Positions 18,204-25,034 of a stretch of DNA of 64,000 nucleotides are shown here, one piece after another. The notes under the pieces are model-generated. The model worked only from the letters and a program-made list of their open reading frames with translations, was not told the DNA's origin and did not search any database. Source of the stretch: JARYGU01 sp033795365 (lineage in GTDB: Bacteria > Pseudomonadota > Alphaproteobacteria > Rhizobiales > Rhizobiaceae); NCBI GenBank assembly GCA_033795365.1, contig JARYGU010000016.1, positions 74,759-138,758 of the forward strand, written 5' to 3'. The translations under genes were made by a program, and so were the position numbers. How positions within the stretch are numbered: the stretch's first letter is position 1; the number at the start of each line of letters is the position of its first letter.

Positions 18204-18250
18204 TGGTCGGAGCGGCGGGATTCGAACCCACGACCCCTTGACCCCCAGTC
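18204..18250 (-). repeat. attL: 47-bp remnant of the tRNA-Pro 3' end
   Basis: Identical over 47 bp to 33926-33972. It contains the CCA end, acceptor 3' strand, T arm, variable region and the 3' side of the anticodon stem-loop of tRNA-Pro. Identity stops at 18251, where the element sequence starts. It is not a functional tRNA, because the 5' half is missing. Confidence 0.95.
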
Positions 18251-18337
18251 TTATTGAGTACGTTTTATAGCCATTCCCTGCGTTGGACGCAATGCATGGA
18301 AATGTTCATTTTCCAACACTATCCAACCTACGACCGA

Positions 18338-18365
18338 TTGACTTTTTTCGGTCTCCCTCTACTAT
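18338..18365 (+). promoter_or_regulatory. Putative integrase promoter
   Basis: TTGACT (18338-18343) and TACTAT (18360-18365) with a 16-bp spacer lie 34 bp upstream of the integrase start codon. The region is visibly AT-rich compared with the flanking chromosome. Confidence 0.5.
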
Positions 18366-18367
18366 GC

Positions 18368-18407
18368 TGGCTACATTTTGGCTACAAATTGAGGCGATAT
18401 GGCTACA
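18368..18407 (+). repeat. Three TGGCTACA repeats, possible integrase arm sites
   Basis: TGGCTACA occurs at 18368-18375, 18379-18386 and 18400-18407; the last covers codons 1-3 of the integrase. Related TGGCTA units recur near the other end of the element (33858-33910). This fits arm-type binding sites of a tyrosine integrase, and binding here would also autoregulate int (inference). Confidence 0.45.
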
Positions 18408-19643
18408 ATCAAGATCAGCGCTGCAACCGTTTCCGAGGTCATGGGTTCCGCGCTTCCCAACAAGACATCCTTCCACTTCGACGCTGACCTGACAGGGTTC
18501 GGGTTCTACCGGACCACGACCGGTACGGGGACGTACTTTGTCGAATACAGACCAGTTGCTGGAGGCGCCAAGAAGCGGCTGAAACTCGGCCGTGTAGGCA
18601 CGCTCAAGGCAAACGAGGCGCGTGAGGCTGCCCGCAAGGCGATTGCCCACGCCGGCCTCGGTAAGGATTTGGCAAAAGGCCGCGCTGATGAGCGTACTAG
18701 CCTGACCGTGAAGGAGCTTGTCCAGAAGTACGTCGACGAGTTTGTCGAGCCGAACAAGAAGAAGACGTCGACGGACTTCTATAGGATATCGCTGAAAAAA
18801 TACCTCGGCCCATATCTTGGCATGCATAAAGCCGTAGCACTCACCCGTGTCGACGTGCAGCGTGCTCATGCATCGATGACTAAGGAGGCGCGGATAGCGG
18901 CAAATCGCGCCATTAAGCTTTTATCCGCCGCCTATGGCTGGGGCGGCAAGAATGGATATGTGCCGGAGGGGTTCAACCCCGCCTCCGGCATCGACCTCAA
19001 CAAGGAAGAAGGCCGAGAACGGTTCCTGTCGACCCATGAAATGAAGCGGCTGGGTGAAGCTCTCCGCGAGGCCGAGACGGTAGGTTTTCCAGTTAATGCA
19101 GGTGATGCGAAGCACGCTCCGAAAGGTCAGCGCATCAAGTTCCACCCGTCGGTGACTGGTGCAATCCGATTGATCATGCTGACCGGCTGTCGGCTTCGCG
19201 AGATACTGCATCTCCGTTGGGATGAGGTAGACATCGAACGCGGCCTGCTCTTCCTCCCGGATTCTAAAACCGGCCGCAAGACTGTCGTCCTATCCACTGC
19301 GGCGTTAGCCGTGCTGAAGGGAATGCCCCGAGTGGGCGTTTACGTCGTTGCCGGAGCTACGGCTGGCCAGGACAACGAGACACCTCGCGCTGATTTGAAG
19401 AAGCCATGGTCCGCGGTTACGAAACGTGCCGGTCTCGACGGGCTCCGGATTCACGACCTACGGCACAGCTTCGCGTCGGTCGGGGCGTGGTCCGGTTTGG
19501 GGCTGCCCGTCATCGGGTCCCTCCTCGGACACGCAGATGCGAGCACGACACAAAAATACGCCCACATCGCTGACGATGCCGCAAGACGAGCGGCCGACGC
19601 CATCGCCGGGCAGATAGCTGCGGCTCTGGACGTGCCGTTCTGA
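18399..19643 (+). CDS. int: Tyrosine-type site-specific integrase
   Basis: 414 residues. An N-terminal arm-binding DUF4102-like segment (GFGFYRTTTGTGTYFVEYRP, KLGRVGTLKANEAREAARKA) is followed by a core-binding SAM-like domain (about 101-185) and the catalytic domain. The catalytic residues are visible: Arg265 (LTGCRLREILHLRW), Lys290, His352 and Arg355 (IHDLRHSFAS), His378 (LLGHADASTT) and the nucleophile Tyr387. GAGG lies 5 bp before ATG 18399. It faces into the element from next to attL and should recombine the 47-bp tRNA-Pro core. It lies at the end away from the intact tRNA gene. Confidence 0.96.
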   Translation: MATIKISAATVSEVMGSALPNKTSFHFDADLTGFGFYRTTTGTGTYFVEYRPVAGGAKKRLKLGRVGTLKANEAREAARKAIAHAGLGKDLAKGRADERTSLTVKELVQKYVDEFVEPNKKKTSTDFYRISLKKYLGPYLGMHKAVALTRVDVQRAHASMTKEARIAANRAIKLLSAAYGWGGKNGYVPEGFNPASGIDLNKEEGRERFLSTHEMKRLGEALREAETVGFPVNAGDAKHAPKGQRIKFHPSVTGAIRLIMLTGCRLREILHLRWDEVDIERGLLFLPDSKTGRKTVVLSTAALAVLKGMPRVGVYVVAGATAGQDNETPRADLKKPWSAVTKRAGLDGLRIHDLRHSFASVGAWSGLGLPVIGSLLGHADASTTQKYAHIADDAARRAADAIAGQIAAALDVPF

Positions 19644-19645
19644 CG

Positions 19646-19701
19646 ATTGACATAGGAATTTGCGACCGCCGTTGTTGCTGTTGACTATGGGCAATGTAAC
19701 C
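19646..19701 (+). repeat. Pair of 22-bp GTTGAC...GTAACC motifs, copy 1
   Basis: Two related 22-bp units start at 19646 (divergent copy, ATTGACATAGG then AATTTGCGACC) and 19680 (GTTGACTATGG then GCAATGTAACC). Their starts are 34 bp apart and the gap holds GCCGTTGTTGCT. The same pair with the same spacing and linker recurs at 22511-22566. Each unit has an imperfect dyad (GTTGAC...GTAAC). Lying just upstream of the Xis-like gene, they look like operators of a regulator made by the element. Confidence 0.6.
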
Positions 19702-19745
19702 GCCGTTGTCTACTTCGGTCCAACAGCAGCAAAGGAGGAAAGAAT

Positions 19746-19949
19746 ATGGCAAATCTGAGGGTGAAACAGGCTGCGCACTATGTCGGCGTTTCGAAATCCT
19801 TCCTTGATAAAGCCCGCTGTTATGGCGGCGGGCCGGCTTTCGTGAAGCTCGGCACGAGCGTAATCTATCGCACTCAAGACCTCGACGAGTGGGTGGCCAC
19901 CAATCGGCAGCCGGCGAATGATAATGTGCCTGCCTCCCGCTCCTCCTAA
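19746..19949 (+). CDS. AlpA/excisionase-like HTH protein
   Basis: 67 residues with a strong AAAGGAGGAAAG ribosome-binding site. The sequence LRVKQAAHYVGVSKSFLDKA with VIYRTQDLDEWVATNR is the MerR-like winged HTH of the HTH_17/AlpA family. In phages and satellites such proteins act as excisionases or as activators of integrase and replication genes. It sits immediately after int and behind a pair of repeated operator-like motifs, which fits an Xis role (inference). Confidence 0.75.
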   Translation: MANLRVKQAAHYVGVSKSFLDKARCYGGGPAFVKLGTSVIYRTQDLDEWVATNRQPANDNVPASRSS

Positions 19950-20043
19950 TTAACCCATCACCACTCACCAACCCAACCACCCCGCCGGCATCCGTCGGCG
20001 GGAACGCGCACTTGTGCGCCCATCTCTCCAGGAGGATTGAGAT

Positions 20044-20358
20044 ATGACAGAGGAAGACTACCAACTCTATACCGACTACCTGATGGCAGGAAACGGCCAG
20101 CTTCGGGGTCGCCACGGGTTTCGTATCCCCGCCGTCGTCATGGACCAATGGCATAAGCAGGGCTTCGCGGTTCTGCGAACGAACACACTGGCGAAGCACT
20201 ATGGCGTCCAGCGGAAGACGATGTGGAAGACCATCAAGGGCGTTGTAGACGCCGGCTTCATCCGAGAAGTCGGCCGCACCGCCGAAGGCAAGGCAATGTA
20301 CGTTCCCTGCCTTGAGCGGGGGAAAGAATGGCGGGCTGCCCGCGAGGCGCGCGCATGA
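20044..20358 (+). CDS. Winged-HTH DNA-binding protein of the replication region
   Basis: 104 residues behind an AGGAGG site. The segment TNTLAKHYGVQRKTMWKTIKG then VVDAGFIREVGR looks like an HTH followed by a wing. The N-terminal MTEEDYQLYTDYLM is acidic. The downstream initiator-like gene overlaps it by 4 nt (ATGA), so the two are translationally coupled and probably work together in element replication or its control. No named family recognised. Confidence 0.6.
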   Translation: MTEEDYQLYTDYLMAGNGQLRGRHGFRIPAVVMDQWHKQGFAVLRTNTLAKHYGVQRKTMWKTIKGVVDAGFIREVGRTAEGKAMYVPCLERGKEWRAAREARA

Positions 20359-21575
20359 GCGAGAAGCACTCGCCGGACTCCTTGAAGTACCAGTGGCGCA
20401 TTATAGGTCTCGTGCTTCGGTCTGGATGGGCAACCAGCCTCGACAAGTCGATTGCCTATGAGATCGTAGACAACTACCGCAAGGAGTTCGGCAACAGCCG
20501 TGCCAGCCTCAGTTACCTAGTTGAGGCCACCGGTGCCGATCGCAAATCCGTCATCGCATCCACCCGTCGGCTCGTCGAGAACGGGCCGTTCAGCATTGCC
20601 CGGCAAGGTGCGGGCACCCGCCCCACGGAATACGCCATCGACTTCGGCCTTGTGCAGGAAAAACCTAGTAGTGGTGCCAGCACCACCACTACAGCCGTGC
20701 ACCCTAGTGGTGGCGTGGACACCACTACAGGGGGTGGCGTGGACACCACCACTAGCGGCTCTAGTAGTGGCGCGGACACCACTGAATCCGTCCTACCTGT
20801 AGCGGCCTACAAGGCCGACGTACAGGATAGGATGATTGATCCCGCCCCGCCTTCGGCGCCGCTCGCGGATGGCCTGAAGGCCACCGCAGCGGGCAGCGCG
20901 GGAGAGAGGTTCGAAGAGCTCTATCGCGTATACGGAAATCGGCAACGAAAGGCCGAAGCCAAAGACGCATATATGAAACTCAACCCGTCGCCTGCGCTCC
21001 ATGACCGGATGATCGAGGCCGCGCGCATCTGGTTCGCATCTTGGGCGGCACAAGGCAAGGCCGACGCGCCGCGCTTCACCCTGGCGAAGTGGATCGACCG
21101 CGAAGAGTTCGATTGTGATCCGCCGACGGTCTACAAGCCGAAGGAGAAGAAGGCAAAAGCAACCGCTTCCAAAAAGGAAGTAGTTGGCGACAATGACAAC
21201 CCGGCAGAGGCGGATACTGACGCCGATATCCCTGATTGGGCCATAGGCAGGCCGCTTACCTGGCCGGTCGCCGATCTGGTCGGCGAGTTCGAAGGTGCGG
21301 TGCCGTTCGAAAATGGGGGCGACAGCTACTTCGACTTCACATTCGTTGCGTACGCGCCGCCGAGGCTGGCCGGGAAGAGATTCCTGCACCGCATCTGCTG
21401 GCAATCCTCGTTCGCGACTGCGCAGGAGGAAGGTCAGAAATACATCAACGCCATTGGTGACGCGGTGGGTCTGCCCCGCGCTCCCGAAGACACCGATGAC
21501 CTATTGTTTAAGCCTCTGCGCGTCCGATCGACCGGCGGCAAGCTCATCTATTCAAGCATGGAGGCTGCGACCTGA
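20355..21575 (+). CDS. Phage-type replication initiator with internal iterons
   Basis: 406 residues from ATG 20355. Residues about 1-100 form a winged-HTH region (LKYQWRIIGLVLRSGWATSL, ASLSYLVEATGADRKSVIAS). A low-complexity Ser/Thr/Gly linker follows (about 105-145) and is encoded by four imperfect DNA repeats. Then comes ERFEELYRVYGNRQRKAEAK with FTLAKWIDREEF, the C-terminal pattern seen in many phage replication proteins. The tail after about residue 260 is unassigned. The plan of DNA-binding domain, repeat-coded linker and C-terminal partner domain parallels lambda O, suggesting that it binds its own gene as an origin (inference). No primase or helicase is encoded, so host DnaB would be needed. 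Confidence 0.65.
   Translation: MSEKHSPDSLKYQWRIIGLVLRSGWATSLDKSIAYEIVDNYRKEFGNSRASLSYLVEATGADRKSVIASTRRLVENGPFSIARQGAGTRPTEYAIDFGLVQEKPSSGASTTTTAVHPSGGVDTTTGGGVDTTTSGSSSGADTTESVLPVAAYKADVQDRMIDPAPPSAPLADGLKATAAGSAGERFEELYRVYGNRQRKAEAKDAYMKLNPSPALHDRMIEAARIWFASWAAQGKADAPRFTLAKWIDREEFDCDPPTVYKPKEKKAKATASKKEVVGDNDNPAEADTDADIPDWAIGRPLTWPVADLVGEFEGAVPFENGGDSYFDFTFVAYAPPRLAGKRFLHRICWQSSFATAQEEGQKYINAIGDAVGLPRAPEDTDDLLFKPLRVRSTGGKLIYSSMEAAT
20664..20783 (+). repeat. Four iteron-like dyad repeats inside the initiator gene (candidate origin)
   Basis: Imperfect repeats of the form CTAGTGGTGGCGTGGACACC then ACTA begin near 20665, 20704, 20732 and 20761. Each has dyad symmetry (TAGTGGTG facing CACCACTA). 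They encode the Thr/Gly-rich linker, so the repetition is seen at both DNA and protein level. Their position within the initiator gene matches a lambdoid origin. No clear AT-rich unwinding element follows immediately. Confidence 0.6.
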
Positions 21576-21820
21576 TGGAGGAATATGACATCTATCGCAT
21601 GATCGACGAACGGCTTGAGTCCGCGCTGCCGAAGGCGGCGCCTAAACAAATGATGCGCATCGCGCCGTTCGAAGCTTTCAACTATCAGGGGGACGAGGTG
21701 AAGGTCATCGGCGTGACGCTGCAAGATGAGGACGACATGGATTTCGTAGTGATCCGCACTAACAGCGAAGGCGAGATGTTCGCCGGCCTTGAAGACAGCC
21801 TGTGGAAGAACCCCGCATGA
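21575..21820 (+). CDS. Small acidic protein of unknown function (element)
   Basis: 81 residues starting at ATG 21575, overlapping the initiator stop by one base (TGATG), so co-translated with it. The sequence MEEYDIYRMIDERLESALPK and VKVIGVTLQDEDDMDFVVIR suggests a small alpha/beta fold with an acidic surface. No family recognised. The coupling points to a role in replication or its control. Followed 43 bp later by the convergent GIY-YIG gene. Confidence 0.6.
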   Translation: MEEYDIYRMIDERLESALPKAAPKQMMRIAPFEAFNYQGDEVKVIGVTLQDEDDMDFVVIRTNSEGEMFAGLEDSLWKNPA

Positions 21821-21863
21821 CCTTGGCCAGCGTGCTGACGGCAGCCGTCGGATTTGAGGCCGG

Positions 21864-22340
21864 CTAGCGAAAAGTGCCCACTTGGCCAAGTAGTCTCTTC
21901 TGTTCGCTCGCACGATACAGACCAAACAATCCACCCAGCACAGCAGAAGGCTGCTCGTTGATCGGAGTCGGGTGACGATTCCGGAGATCGTTCTCGACAA
22001 GGAGGCGCTGATTCTCGGTCTCTGCGAGGAGATGAACGTGGAGTTCGTTGGCTCCCAGACGATAGGCGCGAGCTAGTTTGTCTTTGGTGTGCTCCATCAT
22101 CCTACGGCGAAGGCTGTCCGTTTGCCCGATGTAGATTGGCGAACGCGTTCCATCCCAGTTTCGCCTGACCATCAGATAGACGGCAGGCGTATCTGCGAAA
22201 TCGTAAAACAAAGGATATATCGTCGTGATCCAATTAAACCCCGAACGTCCAAGCCACCAGTAATTCTCTCGCTCTGCTATCGGAGCAGGATACAGTGAGC
22301 CGAAGATACCCGTTGTCATGTTCGCTACTTTCAGAATCAT
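21864..22340 (-). CDS. GIY-YIG nuclease-domain protein
   Basis: 158 residues on the reverse strand, from ATG 22340 or one of the next in-frame ATGs. The GIY-YIG core is visible from about residue 52: AVYLMVRRNWDGTRSPIYIG, then QTDSLRRRMMEH, with a later Glu in RLLVENDLRNRHPTPINEQ. The first motif is VYL instead of GIY, a common variant. The N-terminal part contains an aromatic segment ENYWWLGRSGFNWITTIYPL. It may be a homing-type or defence nuclease of the element. It is the only reverse gene in the left half, in a region with lower GC. Confidence 0.75.
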   Translation of the reverse strand: MILKVANMTTGIFGSLYPAPIAERENYWWLGRSGFNWITTIYPLFYDFADTPAVYLMVRRNWDGTRSPIYIGQTDSLRRRMMEHTKDKLARAYRLGANELHVHLLAETENQRLLVENDLRNRHPTPINEQPSAVLGGLFGLYRASEQKRLLGQVGTFR

Positions 22341-22510
22341 TGTTCGATGCGCAGATCATGACAGAACATATAGGAAACGCAATAGTATGCGAATGGCGTT
22401 TTTGGACGCTATATGTTGATTAAGTGCGCTCCCGAGATTGCAAAGGCTACTAGCTCTCCTTTCCGGCGGATGACATGAACTCTCTTCCCATCCCTTTTCT
22501 GAGAACAGCC

Positions 22511-22566
22511 GTTGACTAAGGCCAATGTGAACGCCGTTGTTGCCGTTGACACACACCAATGTAACC
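22511..22566 (+). repeat. Pair of 22-bp GTTGAC...GTAACC motifs, copy 2
   Basis: Units at 22511-22532 (GTTGACTAAGG then CCAATGTGAAC) and 22545-22566 (GTTGACACACA then CCAATGTAACC) repeat the pair at 19646-19701. The 34-bp spacing is the same, and the linker GCCGTTGTTGCC differs at one base. They lie upstream of the long unknown gene at 22602 and share its likely promoter region. Confidence 0.65.
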
Positions 22567-22601
22567 ACCAGCGTTCCGTCACCATGAACAACGGAGACCA
22601 G

Positions 22602-23981
22602 ATGACCGCCGCTGGCCTTCACCTAGACATTGCGGAAAGACCGGAAACCGGCGCCGCTATAACTCTTTGGGGAATCTCCATGACTTTTTCTAGGAGGGCG
22701 GCATTGCCGCTCGGCCACCGTTTCTACACGTCTGCCCGTTCTATTTCCGAATGGGGAACAGGCGGCCCACATGCCAGCGGCGGCGAGAGCTACGACTCCC
22801 GCGGCTGGGTGGTGCCGCCGAAACCGGAGCACATCGCATGGTCGGATTACGCGCCCGGGCGAATTCGGCCTTTCCGGTCGCCACCGCACGTTCTTGCAGC
22901 GGAATGGATTGGTTCGCGCGTGCCGTTGCCGCGGACTCCCCGCAGCATCATCAACCAGCCGAACGACGGCCCGACCGCAGAATGGCGCGCCGAGCGCGAT
23001 GCTGCTGGCTTCGCAATCGACCACGGCACTGAAGGAAACCGCATCGAACGTGCGCTGGTGAAGGAAATGTCGCCTCTGGTCGCCACGTTGCGGCAGGTCG
23101 CGGAACTGATGCGCCCCCCGGTCGTCGACGCGAATGATGACGCCCCATCGGCGAAAGACGCCAACCCCGGCAAGGAGGGCGAGCGCGTCCACAACCAAGG
23201 AGGCATCACCCCATCCATACCGATGCTGCTCCGAGCTGTCGCAGACGGTATGCGGCCGCGCGTTATCCGCCATCCAGACGGCACGATGACCCGCATCGCG
23301 ACCGGACATAAGGCCGAAGGCGGGTGGCACCTTGTAGGCTGGAAAAAGGGTCAGAAGCTCCACGGCATCATCATACACGATGGAGAGATGGTTGCTTATG
23401 GTGACGACCGAGGCCGCAGTTGCCGGCCAAAATACGTCGCCGACCCGCGCGGCCTTGTGTTCGACAAGGAATCGGAAACCGCGAAGCATATCGCGCGTCG
23501 GCCAGACGAAAACCGGACCTACATCCGCCTCGCCGGCCGCGAGCGATATGTCTCAGCGCAATCGCCAGACGCCCCCAGATCCATCGCGCCGCCGCCGCGC
23601 ACAGCAAGGGCAGTCGCGAATGACAACAACCTTGCCGCCGCTATTGCCAATACGCCAGTCATGCCGGCAGTGACGAAGCTGCCCGACGGTGTCGCTTACG
23701 AATACGGCCGGCTCGCGGGAATCGCCGACATGACTGGCGCCGGCGAAGGCGGGACGTCTGCACCGATGCACGACGCGCTGGCAGAGATGGACAGGGCCGA
23801 CAAGCTTGCGGCTGCTGGATTCGATGCAGATGACCTGGAAATAATCGAGGACATCCTGTCGGACGCATCGTTCCGGACCATCGGCATCGCGCGAGGGTAT
23901 GCAGAATCGTCCGCGCACCGAATGGGGCGAAAGGTAGTCGAGGACGCGCTGAAAAAGATTTCTGAAAAAATCGCCGCGTGA
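22602..23981 (+). CDS. Large protein of unknown function (element)
   Basis: 459 residues if ATG 22602 is used, which has GGAGA 5 bp upstream. The frame is open back to 22512, but that would make the repeat-operator pair coding; ATG 22584 is another option. No domain recognised. A Trp/Pro-rich N-terminal part is followed by PNDGPTAEWRAERDAAGF, a middle part with HPDGTMTRIATGHKAEGGWH then LVGWKKGQKLHGIIIHDG, and an Ala-rich helical C-terminus. It sits between the replication genes and the late block, behind a duplicated operator motif. It could be a regulator or take over helper functions, but this is speculation. Confidence 0.6.
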   Translation: MTAAGLHLDIAERPETGAAITLWGISMTFSRRAALPLGHRFYTSARSISEWGTGGPHASGGESYDSRGWVVPPKPEHIAWSDYAPGRIRPFRSPPHVLAAEWIGSRVPLPRTPRSIINQPNDGPTAEWRAERDAAGFAIDHGTEGNRIERALVKEMSPLVATLRQVAELMRPPVVDANDDAPSAKDANPGKEGERVHNQGGITPSIPMLLRAVADGMRPRVIRHPDGTMTRIATGHKAEGGWHLVGWKKGQKLHGIIIHDGEMVAYGDDRGRSCRPKYVADPRGLVFDKESETAKHIARRPDENRTYIRLAGRERYVSAQSPDAPRSIAPPPRTARAVANDNNLAAAIANTPVMPAVTKLPDGVAYEYGRLAGIADMTGAGEGGTSAPMHDALAEMDRADKLAAAGFDADDLEIIEDILSDASFRTIGIARGYAESSAHRMGRKVVEDALKKISEKIAA

Positions 23982-24145
23982 GTACCACTTCGAGCCGTTT
24001 TCAACCCCATTAAGTATAGGAGCTTCCCCGCTCTAACTTCGGCGGCTTCGGCCGCTCTTTCTATTCGCGCTCCGGTGCGTGGCTGCGACTGCGGATGTAC
24101 CAGCGCAGCACCAATCCCCGCCGCCTTTCGACCGGCAGGTGATCG

Positions 24146-24190
24146 AGCCGACGCACCCCGCGTAAGCGGGTGTGCGGGACGGCTTTTTCT
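24146..24190 (+). terminator. Strong intrinsic terminator before the late genes
   Basis: AGCCG, CGCAC and CCCGC pair with GCGGG, GTGCG and CGGCT around a GTAA tetraloop with small bulges, followed directly by TTTTCTT. It lies 41 bp upstream of the next gene start (24231), in the 249-bp gap after the long unknown gene. It either ends the early transcript or is the target of antitermination. Confidence 0.75.
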
Positions 24191-24230
24191 TAGTCCCTTA
24201 ATTTTCAATTCCAGAACAATGGAGACGCCC

Positions 24231-24725
24231 ATGCACCTCTCGCAGGTGGTGCAAATCCTTGCGCGCCGCCTTGGCATCCGACCTAGCCGCGTCTCGGCCA
24301 TCGGTAGCAGGCTGCAGCACGTCGGCCGCATTCCCATCGCCGATGGCAGCCGGCGATATCCTCCGGAGATCGATGACGAGCATGCAGCGATCCTCCTTAT
24401 CGCTGTCCTTGCAGACCGCGGTCTGGGCATGGTTCCGGCCACTACAGAAGCCTATGTCGCAATGACCTCCCCAGAAGGTCACAGGCTTCTAGAAACCGTC
24501 CTGGCCATTGTGCGAGGCCGGGCTTTACCCGGCGATTTCATCTTCCGCGAGGGTGGCGTTACCGGAGTTGTTGACAGGCAGCATGCCGTGTTTGGCAACC
24601 CGGCGGAGAACGGCACGGCCCGCTTTGCGACAGGCCCGACCATGGCGGCCATTGCAGCTGAGCTGCAAGGCATCTCGCCATCTCAAGCGGATGCAATTGC
24701 AGCAATCACAAGGATACCCAGGTGA
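24231..24725 (+). CDS. Protein of unknown function at the start of the late block
   Basis: 164 residues from ATG 24231, with GGAG 6 bp upstream (ATG 24219 is an alternative). The N-terminus MHLSQVVQILARRLGIRPSR reads like an HTH, followed by acidic and helical segments (EIDDEHAAILLIAVLADRGL) and a Gly-rich middle. It could be a DNA-binding protein, possibly for packaging or late regulation, but no family is recognised. GTG of the next gene overlaps its stop by 4 nt, so it belongs to the late operon. Confidence 0.6.
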   Translation: MHLSQVVQILARRLGIRPSRVSAIGSRLQHVGRIPIADGSRRYPPEIDDEHAAILLIAVLADRGLGMVPATTEAYVAMTSPEGHRLLETVLAIVRGRALPGDFIFREGGVTGVVDRQHAVFGNPAENGTARFATGPTMAAIAAELQGISPSQADAIAAITRIPR

Positions 24726-25033
24726 CAAACACCCACGACCTAATCGACAAACTCGCGGCTGCCGCCGTCGAGCACCAGCCAGTTGCCGCCAACGCAGATG
24801 AGCTTGCGGCCGTTGTGAAGCACGGAACAGAGGCCCGCCTCTATGTGTGGAACAGGCATTATGCCACCCGCGCAGAGCGAGTCCGTCTAGACCAGAACCT
24901 CGCTCAATCCAGCCCCGAATTCCAGGTCGCCGTAAAGGCGACGGAACGTGTCCTCGCCGATGAACTGGCAGCGGACAACGAACGGCGTGCCCGCGTGCAT
25001 GCTGAAAACCCTGACTATTTCAAGGAATACTAA
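24722..25033 (+). CDS. Small helical protein upstream of the capsid gene
   Basis: 103 residues from GTG 24722, overlapping the preceding stop codon (GTGA). The sequence is strongly helical, with many Ala, Glu and Arg residues (LIDKLAAAAVEHQPVAANAD, VKATERVLADELAADNERRA). Its place directly before the major capsid gene, 1 nt away, and its predicted coiled form would fit a scaffold-like or head-assembly helper (inference). No family recognised. Confidence 0.6.
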   Translation: MTNTHDLIDKLAAAAVEHQPVAANADELAAVVKHGTEARLYVWNRHYATRAERVRLDQNLAQSSPEFQVAVKATERVLADELAADNERRARVHAENPDYFKEY

Positions 25034-25034
25034 T

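Noticed and set aside
18204..18250. A second tRNA-Pro gene
   Set aside because: Only the 3' 47 nt are present; the acceptor 5' strand, D arm and 5' anticodon stem are missing.
20664..20783. CRISPR-like array
   Set aside because: Repeats are imperfect, spaced unevenly, lie within a coding frame, and no cas gene is near.
22512..22601. Upstream extension of the 459-residue gene to 22512
   Set aside because: It would make the duplicated operator motif coding and lacks a ribosome-binding site, while ATG 22602 has one.
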